64,000 nucleotides of DNA, taken from contig NC_044572.1 in NCBI RefSeq assembly GCF_901933205.1, positions 29,908,501 through 29,972,500 of the forward strand, written 5' to 3'. Source of the stretch: Camarhynchus parvulus. Its lineage: Eukaryota > Chordata > Aves > Passeriformes > Thraupidae. Every line of letters begins with the position of its first letter. Position 1 is the stretch's first letter. Below the pieces are notes generated by a model. It worked only from the letters and a program-made list of their open reading frames with translations. It had not been told where the DNA came from and did not search any database. The translations under genes and the position numbers were made by a program. Below, in pieces: positions 42,562 to 52,439 of this stretch.

Positions 42562-45500
42562 TGTGTCAAAAGATGAAACATATGCAAGTCAATGGGATGT
42601 TCACAAATTGGAGCTCTGGCATGCCTCTTAGCTGCTCACAGCAGCAGCCCCAGCAATACATGTTCCCTGGCATGCATGCCAGTACATCTGAGTTCCCTTA
42701 CAAATCAGAAGTTAACAGTTCCCCTTATGAGTGTAGGCAAGACTTTGTTCCTTATAAGCAACCCACAGCCATGATGCCACAGCTTTCTAATTTTTCTCAA
42801 ATGGATTTTCCTGCAGCAGCATTTGATGGATCGACCTATTCTGCTTCTTCCAACTTTGAGGATTTTCTCAGTTGTTTGCAGCAAGTCCCTGAAAACCTTG
42901 AGTGTGGGATAAACTCTGAGTCAGTTATGCTGACTCCTCAAACATGCTATGCGGGCGCTGTTTCCATGTACCCGTGCACGCAGGAGGCACAGCCCAGCTG
43001 CGTGGATCAAATGCAATATGATCCTATGATGACAAATCAACAGCAACAAACCTTGGGGAACAAGGTATGGTAAACAGTGCTGCTGCACTGCTTGCACTTT
43101 GAATCTGGTTTATATTGTTTTGGGTGACTGTTTGGGGAGCAGAGTTTGTTGTGACTGAATTGCTGAGTTTGACATGGTTGGCTTAGCAGTGTGTGGATGT
43201 CTTTGCTTTATTTGTTCATGAGAGTGAAGAGAGTTGCATTTGGTCAAGTTTATATATACATGTACCTACAGTCTGATAGCTCTCTTTAGCAGTATTAATC
43301 AAGAGTGAATTAACTAGTCTGTGGTACTATACCAGTAATTTTCCTGATAGGAGCAAATATATTAGCAAATTCCAAGTCTTGAAATTTGCTAATAAACCCT
43401 TTATAGAGTCATTGAGTTTGCTTATTTCATTTCATTTTTATTAAATATGTTGTAAGGATCAAAAAAATGGTTTTGTAGTGTGAATATTGTCTAGCTACTC
43501 AGGTTCCTCAATGATTTTAGGATTAGTGAAAGCATTAGATAATAGTATCATAAAAATGGCCTGAAATAGGAACTGTTTCATTCCTATATACAATGTTCCT
43601 GGAAAAACAAAGTTTTTATATATTGCTATGAGTGAAAGCCAGCTTGTTCCTCAAGTTGCTGTCTAACTTAACTGCAGGAGAAAAAAGAGTTGGAAAAAGT
43701 TATAGTCACAGTAAAATAATCTGGTCCTTTTTCACCAAGCAGAATACACAATAAAAGTCATAGAAGAGGGGATCCTGGCTGTAGTACAGACTACAGTTGT
43801 AAACACTGTTCTTAATTGGTAAAATTAACTTAGAAACAAAATTCAATTGCTAGTTCCTGATTCTGAATAATCTTTGTTGCAGTACTTTATTTTGTACCCT
43901 TTATTTCTGTTAATGCTGCTAGAGTACAGACTCACGATTCCTTTTTTGTTGTTGTTGTATCTCAATGAGTTAATGTTCTGGAGTACTGATCCTGCAAATG
44001 CTTATGCACATGCATAAGCATTTACAGAATTAAAGTATTAAGTGGCATTTAATTTATGCAAGACAAAGGTGAGGAATGCAATTAGAGCATATCCGTTTTT
44101 TACATGCTTAATACAAGTACGAAACATTCCCTTTTTAAAACTACTTCACTGCTGAAAAGAATGCAATTGCAGAATTGCAGAAATTTACCTAAATTATAGC
44201 ACAGTTCAGCATGATGAATGGCTTCTCCCTGAGGTTTGATTGAAATTGCATGAAGTGACTTCGAGAAACTGCACTGCGCAAACTTGAACATGACTTGGCT
44301 GTGCCTTGCCTGGCTGTGCTCAGTGTTTAGTCTTTCAGAGTGCTTCTTAATGGGGCTGCAGAGCAGCTCCAGGGCCATCCAAGTTTGTCTTTATAATAAC
44401 AAAGCATTACTCTTTACACAAAAGCTGCACTAATGCAATGCATTAGTTTTTGAACAGCCGTTGCATTTGCAGTTCCATTTTTTTATTTTTAATGGCTGGT
44501 TTTAATTGCATTTATTTTGCAGATTATTTTGTTGTTACACTTCCTTAATAATTTTTGTTATGACCCTCTTTTTTTGTTTTCTTCCTTGCATTTACTTCAC
44601 ATCTATCTATAAAAAGTTTAATGACTAAGACAGCACCTCTGAAAAAATGATATCTATTACTTCCTATTTACTAGAATGCTGTGCTGTAATAATAATAGGA
44701 CTTTTAGTTTGTTGTAAAAAAAATTATCAAAGGCCACTTTGTGGAAAAATTGTGTTTACTTAAGTTGTTCAGAGGCAAATTCAGCCCTTCTTGTTAGGGT
44801 GTTCCTGTGCTGCATGGGGCTGAGTAGCACTGCATGAGCAGAAGCCTTGTGTGACTGAGCAGATAGGATACTGCTGTCTGAGCTCACATTCACACAGCCA
44901 AACCAAAGCAGGGCAGTCTTGGTGGCTGGGTTTAGTACACTCACATCCCTGTCAGTGGTTGGAGTCCAGAGAGAGGACAGATGTCACTATACAAGCCATG
45001 ACTGGTATCCTTTCAGACTTCTAACTCCCATTGATTTCTCCATGAAAAGACTATGGAATTAGAAAGCCAGAAGGGTCTATTGTGGTGATGTACCTTAACT
45101 TTCTGCCTATCTTTTAATTGTGGTAGGAGCATAGCCAGTGCAGTCTGAAATTACTTTCAGTGATGGAGAATGACAGAAAGGCCTGTGATCATTTGGCTGC
45201 TTGTTTAGGATTAGTATTCCTTTATTAAGCAGGAGAAACCTTCCTAAGTACTTGATTCCATGTTGAGAGCATTCTTAAAAATTTAATGAGTGTGGTCATC
45301 TTATTAATGAAGAATATTGAAATAACCTGCTTCTGTCAGAAACAATCCTTGTGTGTACTCTTAAAAGTATGTTAGCTTTGATTGAAAACATAATTTACAT
45401 GGCTATAGCCTTGTTGTTAAAAAGTTAGAAGAATTGTGCACAGTTAGTCAAATTTCAATGTTTGCGTAGAAGGAAAAAAGAAGAACTAATACCCAGCATA

Positions 45501-46423
45501 ATTTGATAGATGAATGGATGAATGAATGTATAAGATATGTTCTTAAAGTTCTTAAAGACAAACCTTGTAAGGAATGAATACTTATAAGCTACTCCCACAG
45601 AGATGATGGAAATGTTTAAAATACTTTGTTGTATTTTCTTTGCATGACCGAATGGAGTATTTTGTAGATAAAGTCCACAGCATGACAGGAAGCATTACAT
45701 TAGGTGATTAAAATAATCCTATGAACAATTATGTTAAGACTGATGAAAGCCATTCATTGCTCTTACTTGGCACTGTCAATATGAAGACTGTCAAAAAGCC
45801 CACCCTGCAACATTTCAGCCAGGGGATTGCACACAGTATGCTTCAGTTTATGGATAGGAGCGCATGTGCATTCCTGGAGGAGCTGTTATGTCTGGATCTC
45901 ACTGCAGGCATGGAAAGATGTAAATAGGTTGCTTTTAAAATGTAACAGCTGGATGTGACAATGAGGAGTTCTCAGACTGTACTTTCTAGAAATAGAAACT
46001 CTATTGCACTTTAGATAATAGAATTATTTCTTTGCTAAGCCAGAAGTAGGGCTCCCATTGACTTCAACGTGGATACAGTTCACTGATGATTCAGTCCCTA
46101 TTTTAATGCAAATGATATTATCATTAATCATAATTTAAAAAACAATTAAAGGTAATCAATATATTTTAAGATTATTTCATCCAGTGTGTCTTTAGGAGGA
46201 TTTTTAAATACTTATTAATAAATTAGTTTCCTATTCTAACCATTTATATTCTCTTTTTTCCTGCCAGTTCCAAAATGGTTTCAATGGAGGAAATGTAAAT
46301 GAATCATATCCCTCTCAGTTAGATGTGATCAGTAATGCACAGACTGCCACACATCTTCAGCCTCTTCATCATCCAAAAGAACCCAGATCCTTCTCAGATT
46401 TGGCATCTAGTGGATTTATGTGA
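25992..46423 (+). CDS. AHR: Aryl hydrocarbon receptor (avian AHR1), exons 3-11, 5' partial
   Basis: Ligand-activated bHLH-PAS transcription factor. Family knowledge: it waits in the cytoplasm with HSP90, XAP2 and p23, binds dioxin-like and indole ligands through PAS-B, enters the nucleus, pairs with ARNT and activates CYP1A-type genes at GCGTG elements. Seen here: join(25992-26107, 29580-29669, 31446-31569, 35721-35851, 36705-36907, 38543-38652, 40849-40990, 41783-43064, 46268-46423), all GT-AG, phases consistent, giving 784 residues to a TGA stop. PAS-A runs through exons 3-7, PAS-B through exons 7-9 (motifs [45 protein letters not shown]). The acidic ([16 protein letters not shown]), Gln-rich and C-terminal activation regions are in exons 10-11. 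Start codon, nuclear localisation signal and bHLH (exons 1-2, about 80 residues) are outside the window. Adding 80 to the local residue number gives chicken numbering, so full length is about 864 residues, close to chicken AHR1. No frameshift or internal stop. Confidence 0.97.
26108..29579 (+). other. AHR: AHR intron 3
   Basis: GTATGT to CCCCAG, 3.5 kb. It is mostly AT-rich, but it contains two CpG-richer patches near 28310-28420 and 28850-29010, the second with a xenobiotic-response-element core. No coding sequence is recognised. Confidence 0.9.
28950..28956 (+). promoter_or_regulatory. Xenobiotic response element core (TTGCGTG) in AHR intron 3
   Basis: It matches the AHR-ARNT binding core T-N-GCGTG and sits in a CpG-richer patch of an otherwise CpG-poor intron. 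A seven-base match is weak evidence by itself; a role in AHR feedback is inference. Confidence 0.25.
29580..29669 (+). CDS. AHR: AHR exon 4 (PAS-A)
   Basis: Ninety bases, phase 0 at both ends, between acceptor CTTCCCCAG and donor CAA/GTAAGT. It encodes [20 protein letters not shown] and continues to YLGFQQ, local residues 40-69. This is the PAS-A core, used for ARNT pairing, and is nearly identical to vertebrate AHR. Confidence 0.96.
29670..31445 (+). other. AHR: AHR intron 4
   Basis: GTAAGT to TTCACAG, 1.8 kb of AT-rich DNA with a pyrimidine-rich 3' end. I see no repeat or gene in it. Confidence 0.9.
31446..31569 (+). CDS. AHR: AHR exon 5 (PAS-A)
   Basis: Acceptor TTCACAG, donor CAAG/GTGAGA, 124 bases. 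It encodes [20 protein letters not shown] and continues through RQLHWALNP, local residues 70-110, plus the first base of a Gly codon finished by exon 6. The IHTEDR segment is a PAS signature of this family. Confidence 0.96.
32711..32857 (+). mobile_element. CR1 LINE, 3' end fragment
   Basis: It contains the conserved CR1 tail: GGATGGGGCTTTGAGCAACC, then GGTGTCCCTGTCCATGGCAG, GTTGGAATTAGGTGATCT, GGTCCCTTTCTATC and the terminal ATTCTATGATTCAATGAT microrepeat. CR1 is the dominant retroposon of birds, and 5'-truncated copies such as this are typical. It lies in AHR intron 5 in sense orientation. No reverse transcriptase coding sequence is present. Confidence 0.92.
33106..33789 (-). other. Unidentified, mostly open minus-strand stretch in AHR intron 5
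   Basis: A 155-codon open frame (33322-33789) is followed in the same frame, after one stop, by a further 71 codons (33106-33321). Composition is less AT-rich than the surrounding intron. The conceptual product includes [20 protein letters not shown] and [20 protein letters not shown], which look amphipathic but match no family I know. One frame this long is roughly what chance allows in 64 kb, so it may be nothing; an old retrocopy is the main alternative. No poly-A tail on its 3' side (below 33106) was noticed. Confidence 0.25.
35721..35851 (+). CDS. AHR: AHR exon 6 (PAS-A end and linker)
   Basis: Acceptor TTTCCTGCAG, donor CTG/GTAAGT, 131 bases. The split Gly codon is followed by [20 protein letters not shown], then the conserved [16 protein letters not shown], local residues 111-154. 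It closes PAS-A. Confidence 0.96.
35852..36704 (+). other. AHR: AHR intron 6
   Basis: GTAAGT to CTAAG, 0.85 kb, AT-rich, with the acceptor preceded by TTTTTTCCTCATCC. Nothing else is seen. Confidence 0.9.
36705..36907 (+). CDS. AHR: AHR exon 7 (PAS-A/PAS-B linker and first half of PAS-B)
   Basis: Acceptor CATCCTAAG, donor GCAAA/GTAGGT, 203 bases. It encodes [20 protein letters not shown], then the ligand-domain strand [20 protein letters not shown] and [16 protein letters not shown], local residues 155-221, plus two bases of a Lys codon. It contains the HSP90/ligand-contact Thr, His and Phe residues of PAS-B (FRTKHKLDF), all intact. Confidence 0.96.
36908..38542 (+). other. AHR: AHR intron 7
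   Basis: GTAGGT to CTTCCAG, 1.6 kb, AT-rich. I see no repeat or gene in it. Confidence 0.9.
38543..38652 (+). CDS. AHR: AHR exon 8 (PAS-B ligand pocket)
   Basis: Acceptor ATCTTCCAG, donor CCGAA/GTAAGT, 110 bases. It encodes [20 protein letters not shown], then [16 protein letters not shown], local residues 223-258. The Ile codon ATT at 38607-38609 is local residue 244, equivalent to chicken residue 324, a ligand-affinity position. Confidence 0.96.
39304..39490 (+). other. G-poor, C/A-rich stretch next to the LTR-like repeat
   Basis: Across about 190 bases only about eight G occur on this strand against several dozen C. It directly adjoins the LTR-like element and may be an older flanking part of it, but I cannot match it to a family. 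Confidence 0.5.
39578..40358 (-). mobile_element. LTR-like repeat (avian endogenous-retrovirus type), degenerate
   Basis: Read on the minus strand it begins TGTATTGGTTTTG near 40358, passes GGCTACAGGGGTGGCCACTG and GAGCTGCTAGACGCTTCCTC, then a series of degenerate units around CCATGG and GGAG, then GGTGAGTGATCTCTCCTG and TATATTTTCTCTCCCTTG, ending near TTTGGTGGGTGCCTGG. I recognise this order from LTR-type repeats that are abundant in bird genomes; the family name needs a repeat-library match. The left edge is uncertain, no target-site duplication could be confirmed, and no gag, pol or env sequence is seen. Reading frames up to 175 codons here on both strands are by-products. It lies antisense in AHR intron 8. 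Confidence 0.65.
40849..40990 (+). CDS. AHR: AHR exon 9 (end of PAS-B)
   Basis: Acceptor CTCTTTAG, donor CTCAC/GTAAGT, 142 bases. It encodes [20 protein letters not shown], then [20 protein letters not shown], local residues 260-305. The GCC codon at 40971-40973 is Ala at local residue 300, equivalent to chicken 380 and to the mouse 375 / human 381 affinity position. Confidence 0.96.
40991..41782 (+). other. AHR: AHR intron 9
   Basis: GTAAGT to TTTTCAG, 0.8 kb, AT-rich. I see no repeat or gene in it. Confidence 0.9.
41783..43064 (+). CDS. AHR: AHR exon 10 (transactivation domain)
   Basis: Acceptor TTATTTTCAG, donor AACAAG/GTATGG, 1282 bases, local residues 307-733. It starts [20 protein letters not shown], the end of the ligand-domain region. 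An acidic segment ([28 protein letters not shown]), a 13-Gln tract, [14 protein letters not shown] and [17 protein letters not shown] motifs (here [15 protein letters not shown]) follow. One large exon carrying most of the activation domain is the usual vertebrate AHR structure. Reading through the donor would add only Val-Trp before a stop. Confidence 0.97.
42522..42560 (+). repeat. AHR: CAG/CAA repeat encoding 13 glutamines in AHR
   Basis: Thirteen Gln codons: one CAG, two CAA, seven CAG, one CAA, two CAG. It lies in the Gln-rich activation region of exon 10, where other vertebrate AHRs have a mixed Gln/His stretch. The seven-CAG core could vary in length. Confidence 0.95.
43065..46267 (+). 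other. AHR: AHR intron 10
   Basis: GTATGG to TGCCAG, 3.2 kb. An in-frame stop lies seven bases inside the intron. It contains a 28-base palindrome at 43996-44023. No gene is recognised. Confidence 0.9.
43996..44023. repeat. 28-base palindrome in AHR intron 10
   Basis: AAATGCTTATGCA and TGCATAAGCATTT are perfectly complementary around a CA centre. Each arm contains an octamer-like ATGCATAA/TTATGCAT element when read with the centre. It may be a chance palindrome, or a paired POU-type site. Confidence 0.75.
46268..46423 (+). CDS. AHR: AHR exon 11 (C-terminus)
   Basis: Acceptor TTCCTGCCAG, 156 bases including TGA at 46421-46423. It encodes [20 protein letters not shown], then [18 protein letters not shown] and a final SSGFM, local residues 734-784. 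The THLQPLHHP block and the ending match vertebrate AHR C-termini, so the stop is the native one. Confidence 0.95.
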   Translation, partial: FQNGFNGGNVNESYPSQLDVISNAQTATHLQPLHHPKEPRSFSDLASSGFM

Positions 46424-47946
46424 TTCAGACCTAGAGCTCCATCTGTGATTTTGTCTGGGCATCAGGTTGCTCTGAGGAAAAGCTTGATATGTCTCTCTTT
46501 GAGGGTCAGACTTGAACAGCTAAATTACATTTTGAGAATATGAGGTTGGTTGCACTATATACGGGTGGATATGTAATTCAAGACCTGGCTTCTTAGAATG
46601 ACAGGTGGAATTAAATCTTCTGATTTAAAGTATGCATGTGCTGTTTTCCATCAGGCTGACTGTGTCCTTGCAGTATGGATTACATACATACTACAGACTA
46701 TGTCATGCTATACAACATAAGATAAGGCAAATGGTTTTGTTGTTTAGAAAATAATTGGGCACTTTACAAATAGCATTGATGGCACAAGGAAGGTGATTCA
46801 CATGTGGATTATTTCCAGACTTTATTTTTTAAAAACTATTAAAAAGCTCTAAATTCATGAGAATCAAAAGCACTTAATTTTAATGCATACTAAGCTCTGT
46901 AATCACTTATTTTATATTTGAATCCTTTTGTTTTAAGTCTCCATTTCTAGCACTTTAATAGAAGGCTTAATACAAGGATATGATATGCAACTTCAGGTTT
47001 TCTATGAAACAGACCCCTTGCATTCCTCCTTTTCATGTCAACCTTAAGTGCCTCACAATTTAGCTACCTTGTTTCTGATGGGAGCTTATTTTAGCAAAAC
47101 TCACTATAAATGTCATCTCTAGTATGTGAACTTTTAGCTAACATCAACAGTGCTACTGGCTGCGTCTTTTTTTCTTTCCCTCTAACAATTATTTGTTTAG
47201 AAAGTGACTTAATTCATCTGTGGATTTGTTACACTATTATCAGGAGTTGTTAATGTTCTGAATTTAGTTCAGCTAAAGAATTTGAGTTTATTCTATACTG
47301 CTTTTCTGCTTTCTTCAGGTAATACAGGGTATATTAAAAAACCAGATTTTGCTGAGGGGAAGGAGCAGATCCTCAGGATTAGTTTTAGATTATTAATGCT
47401 GAAAAACATGTGCCTTATCTTGTGTTAAAATGCTCATAATGTTCTTTAGAAATAATACATGGCTGCTCTATGCAAATATTTTCATTAAAATGGATATTGA
47501 AATGGATTGCATTTTCAATAAAAGGGGTAAAGGAGTCTCAATAGTGATTGGCATTGACATTATTTTGACTGCAATTTTCAATGTTAATAGTGGGGAAAGG
47601 GTCAGTTTGGTTTCAGTTTTATCCCTGACAAATTGCACTGCAAAGAACAGAGAGGTTATTCTTCTTATGTATGTTGATCCTTCTGGAAAGCTTTGTGCAA
47701 ACTATGAAATTGGGGAAAGAAAAAAATCATTAGAGAAATTCTCTTTGCAATAGGTTTTATTTTCAGGAAAAAACCCAAACTAAACATATCCACTAAACAT
47801 TCTGGGGTTTTGTTTTGCTTTTAACTGAGGACTGTAAAATTGCAGACACCAATGTTTGGTGCAAAATAATAATCTACGTGAAAAATACAGAAATGTGTAT
47901 ATGTTCAAAATATTTCATACTCTTGTGTGTTGTATAGTTCATATAT

Positions 47947-47952
47947 AATAAA
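47947..47952 (+). terminator. AHR: Putative proximal AHR polyadenylation signal
   Basis: A canonical AATAAA about 1.5 kb after the stop codon, followed by TGTCTTTG, a T/G-rich downstream element candidate. Use of it would give a shorter transcript. Confidence 0.4.
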
Positions 47953-48121
47953 ATGTCTTTGTAAAATATTTTAAACAGTTAATTTTAAAGTATTACATCG
48001 TTATATGTTAAGAACAATTTTATTACATTTGTTATATATAATGGAAAATGGCAATTTAACTACTTTGTTTGAAACAGGCAAAAGTAAATTGGCTCCCTCC
48101 AGATAATTGTTAATATTATTT

Positions 48122-48127
48122 AATAAA
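48122..48127 (+). terminator. AHR: Putative alternative AHR polyadenylation signal
   Basis: AATAAA preceded by a TTATTTA sequence, about 1.7 kb after the stop. It is one of five candidates in the 3'UTR and is not distinguishable from chance without transcript ends. Confidence 0.25.
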
Positions 48128-49075
48128 GGACAATCACTTAAAATTCTAATCTTTTCATAGCTGAAACATGCTTTCTTTGAAGAAGAGCATATTTTCTTCC
48201 ATTCTGTGTGATGTGATACATGATGCCAAACTTCTATCTCAGTTACAACTTTTCAGATTAATAAATTCAGCAGTTCTTTTAAGTGAAATTAGCATATATG
48301 AAAGGGACATTAAGGAAGCAGTTACTATTCAGGAAAAGCCCACAAATACATTGTGGGTTTTATTATAAGGTCACTTGTTTCCCCATGTTTCAGATTTTGT
48401 TTTCCGCACAAGACAATAGTAACAAATTCACTTTCTATAATTTGAATTAATCCTTGATTCTGTCTTTTTTTAATTCAAGGTGATGTTTTAAGCCAACATC
48501 TGAAATGTCTTCCATATCTAGCTAGTGTGTCATGTTTGCATTTGAACTGGAAAATTAGAAAAATGCTGTAAAACCAGAAGGTTGAAAGGGATAATATATG
48601 TGTTCCATCTTACAAACCATTATATATCCTGTTTATGAATTTAGTTAAACCAAATACATGTTGTCCTATCACTAAGTGCCAAGGATGCAGTACTACAACA
48701 GTGCTGCCCTACTTAATGTAAACAAGTTAGTTGTTTATATGCATATCAGCGTATTTTGTGCATTATGTTATGCATACAACTTTGACTGTATTAGTGCACT
48801 CTTGATCTACACCAAACTGTACCTACAGTGCACAGGTGTTTCTGAATTGGATCTCTATTAGCCCTTCAGGTCTGTTATAAGTAAGATTATAACCCAGTGT
48901 TAGTCAGTATTACTGTCCATTTTTGTACAAGTTTTCTTACCTTGTTTTCCTTTCCAGTTCTCCTCTCTCCTTGGCTATGCCTGCACATACCATGCAATAC
49001 ACCTCTTGCGTTAAGGTATGGTTCTGTAGCGCTCCTGCTCATCTCCACTGAAGTTTGTAAGACATAATACATGGT

Positions 49076-49081
49076 AATAAA
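49076..49081 (+). terminator. AHR: Putative alternative AHR polyadenylation signal
   Basis: AATAAA 2.65 kb after the stop, 280 bases before the last candidate. It could define the end of the transcript if the 49356 hexamer is unused. Confidence 0.3.
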
Positions 49082-49355
49082 ATATTCACTTGAATGTAGC
49101 TGAAATGTATGTTCTTTTACTACAAAAATGTTTGATTTCAGCAGTATACAAAAAATACCTTATCATATGGTTACTAATATCTTTTGAGAGCTTGTCATCT
49201 AAAATAGTTTACAAAACTTGTTCTTTACGTCACTGTGGACTTTGCACTTCTCTGAATATTAGATGCAAATACAATGTATATAATTTAGAGTGGTGAACAA
49301 ATGTGTATTTGTCCATGGAATTAGTATTTTATACTTGCATGAAAATGAGTTTATA

Positions 49356-49361
49356 AATAAA
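49356..49361 (+). terminator. AHR: Putative distal AHR polyadenylation signal
   Basis: A canonical AATAAA, followed by a TTTG-containing stretch and a CA at 49379-49381 suitable for cleavage. It is the last hexamer before the sequence becomes ordinary intergenic DNA. Inferred from position only. Confidence 0.45.
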
Positions 49362-51172
49362 GTTTGTAAATAGCAAGCCACAATTAGTAGTTGGAAGGCT
49401 CTTATATTCATTGCTTAGTCACAGTAAATTCACAGTTGAACAGTACTGAGGCAGGAACAGATTTCTGCATTGATGCTGCTGAAAAGAAGCATGTTCTTTT
49501 TTGTGATCTGGAGCTGGCCATTGGTACTTACATTACACTGGTATTTACTGTTTATTACTGGTTCAAAATGAGATTAAGTTAAGAAAACAATTTGTTTATT
49601 TCTAATAATATTTGCTAATATTACTGTTTCCTGTGTGCTCTTTTGGCGCTGCATGATAATCTTTTAAATTGTTTGTAATGCTAAATCAAATGTTTCACTG
49701 TAATTCCCTATGCAGTTTACCAAATTTACAGTAGTTTTTCAGTTTAGTGACATGATGGGCAATAATTTAATTGGCTGGAACTACATCATTGTCTTGTAAA
49801 GTGTGTTAAGACAAATGTCTTATCCGGAATCAATACGAGGCTATGAACTCTGTATGTCAGTACTATTGTTTACTTTTCTTGCACTGCACAAAGAGACATG
49901 CTAAGGTACAAGTATAATTCAACAAGACTGCAAATCTATAGGGTAACATCTGGAAATAATCAAGCAATAATATAAGCAACACTGGTTATCCTTTTCTTTG
50001 TAGTCTGTTGCATTTGTTAAAAGTACACCTTCGAGCCACATATTAACCTGTTCCCAGCAGTATAGGACCTTACTGTCCTTTTGTTTGAGGGAAGGAGATA
50101 CTTTCTTCTGCAGAAAGCCATTTTCTTAAAGATTTAGTAAGTTTTTTCTTTGCTCTAATCAGCATGAAAGTTAACAACCATGGTGATACCAAACCAACAG
50201 TAGGGCACTGTATCAAAAGCTCAGGCAATTTGTTGATAGAAATCATAATCTTACTCAAGGCTCTGTCAGAGGAGAGCTTTTCCAAATAGATGTTTTGGAG
50301 ATCTTCCTAGTGAGGAACAATGTTTCCCACTCACACACTTAAACTGAGAGCTGTTTTATTCTCGGGTGTTTTTGTTTATCTGAGAACTGGCCTTTTTAGT
50401 AGAGTTAATTCTACTATTTAGAGTAAGAGCCTGACTCTACTTCTAAAATTTTTATTCTGTCATTGATTAATTTAGCAAATTATCTTCCTGCCTTCTTTCC
50501 TCTCTGCTCAGACATCCTTCCCTACTAGCTGACACTTGTAGTTCAAACTAAGTAATACAAGACCGAAACATCTTTAGACATCCAAAATGTAAGTTGACAT
50601 CTAAAACAAAAAATAAACTCCCCACATTGTATACTTTGCACAATCTCAACATGTAATTTCCAGTGTGGGGTGCTGTTCAGTTTCACCCATTTCATTCCTG
50701 CTTCCTTCAGGAAACAATGCTTGCTTTGATTGCTTGTCAATGAATCTGAGCCAGGTCTACAGAGAGACATCCGTTCTTTCACTCTAGTAAGTTCTGGTGC
50801 ATTGATTTTTCTGGTGAACCCACATTCTATAAATCCTCTTATCTCTTGAAGTTTGTCTTCCTGACAAGCAAAGAAGAATTATAGTATTAAGGCATCAGTA
50901 TCTAAGTGAAAAAATTTCGAAGATCCAACCAAATATGTGAAATCAAAGATGTGATTAGTCTTGTGAGATAAGGAGTTTTCCTCTTAATAACCTGACTTTT
51001 CTATTTGATGTCCAACACACAATGTTATTAGTATTAAATAAAGATGTATACACTTAGTTTCCAAAGTAGGCAGTCTTTGAGAAAAGGAGAGCTCCCTCAA
51101 CCTTAAACTTTTTTTATGATTTATGCTGAAGCTAACAGGCTCTTATCTTCATTTGAATCTGGCCTGGATGCA

Positions 51173-51209
51173 AATAAAAGTATAAGCAATATTGCTTATA
51201 ACTTTTATT
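51173..51209. repeat. Long near-perfect palindrome
   Basis: A perfect 20-base core, TATAAGCAATATTGCTTATA (51181-51200), is extended by AATAAAAG on the left and CTTTTATT on the right after one unpaired A, giving 18-base arms with no loop. No flanking duplication or element family was recognised. Confidence 0.8.
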
Positions 51210-51862
51210 AATTACTAAATTAACTTAAAAATTAATAACTTCAACAGATATTTTAACACATTTTGAAGGCTGTATATGATCATAATCATCTGGATGCCTG
51301 AAATCTATAAAAAATAAGTTTGAGAAGTTTCATTATTGAAAACAAATCATAAAAACAGTAGAGGATGCCTAAGGGATGTTTGGACTAATGGGAATCCTTC
51401 ATGCTGCATAATAGGAATAATAATAAGAAACGTAAAAGTTCCTCCCATTCTTACAGAATGAAAATTTTTGATCAAATTTTCTCATTTTTGCTGGTTATGG
51501 ACATTCAGACTTCCCACAACACACAATAGTGGGCATCTGTTTATACATGGTATGAACAACTTGAGAACTTGACTCCTTGTTAGTAAAAGTAAGAGCTAAA
51601 TTAGAAGAAATGGTGAAATTAATTTGTGACACTTGTCATTAAAGTTTTGAGGGGGAGGTGTAGGAGGAGAAAGGATGGTGTCATTCTCAGTGGACTTAAA
51701 AGGTGTTTGAAGGTATTTGTATTCTTTTCTCCTTTCTAAATTATAATCCATGCTCTTTTAAAGAGCAAATTTTAAATCTTCAGAGTCCCTACTTGTCTGC
51801 CTTGATTATTCCATAACTGCTCAGATCCTGGCAATTCCAAGCTACTTGGCTACCAAGCCCTC

Positions 51863-52078
51863 AAAGTTGCACATCAGGTGTTTCCTGCGTCTCTGTGGGG
51901 CCCGAACCAGTAAGCATTTTCAGAACATACCGAGAAAATTTGTCCAACAGAAAGCAGCCAGAAAGTCTGTCAAAAGGAGCTATTGTGTAAGCAAAACAAG
52001 TTAGCTCCATCCTCTGCCTTGTTTGGAGTTTGGATGTGAAAGAAATGGTATCCATAGTGCTTCGTAGGATATTCTGAA
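51863..52078 (-). other. Exon-like minus-strand open frame, unidentified
   Basis: Minus strand: a good acceptor (CTTTTTCATTTCAG) leads in phase 0 into NILRSTMDTISFTSKLQTRQ, then MELTCFAYTIAPFDRLSGCF and LDKFSRYVLKMLTG, ending at a stop after 71 residues. The open stretch upstream on the same strand (52335-52649) has a possible phase-0 donor CAT/GTATGT. Both could be one spliced transcript, or chance. No family is recognised. Confidence 0.2.
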
Positions 52079-52439
52079 ATGAAAAAGTCTCTCCTTTAAA
52101 GTCATTCCACTTGGAACAAGTAGTTCATGAATAACAGAGAGAATGAGAGAGCAAGGGATGTGTCCTTTGATCTAGGATCTAGGACATGCACTCAAGACAA
52201 TTGGATTCCTCAGGAGGAGGTGCTAGATTCCCAGGATAGTCTGTGGCCCAGCAATTAGGACATTCATTCAGCTCGTCATCAACATCTTTTTCATTCTCTT
52301 GAGGGGAGAAATGTAATCAATTTTGGATGGAGGTTTAGACATAAAAGCCTGCAAACAAAACTAGCTTCATACTTGGTTTTACATCTGCAGTAGATGAAGG
52401 AACTCTGCAGCTGAAATATATTACAAATGGCCTCATTGG

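Larger units (their letters stand above)
46424..49380 (+). other. AHR: AHR 3' untranslated region (inferred)
   Basis: AT-rich sequence downstream of the AHR stop without a recognisable reading frame. It holds several AATAAA hexamers (47517, 47947, 48122, 49076, 49356). The distal end is placed about 20 bases after the last one, giving about 2.95 kb, similar to the multi-kilobase AHR 3'UTRs of other vertebrates. The true end could be any of these sites, or several if alternative polyadenylation occurs. Confidence 0.6.
49381..52439. other. Intergenic DNA downstream of AHR
   Basis: AT-rich sequence without a convincing gene. It includes a long palindrome at 51173-51209 and a short exon-like minus-strand open frame at 51863-52078, listed separately. 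No known repeat family was recognised. Confidence 0.7.

Noticed and set aside
45506..45530. GATGAATG-type tetranucleotide repeat
   Set aside because: Only a few imperfect units; too short to call a microsatellite.
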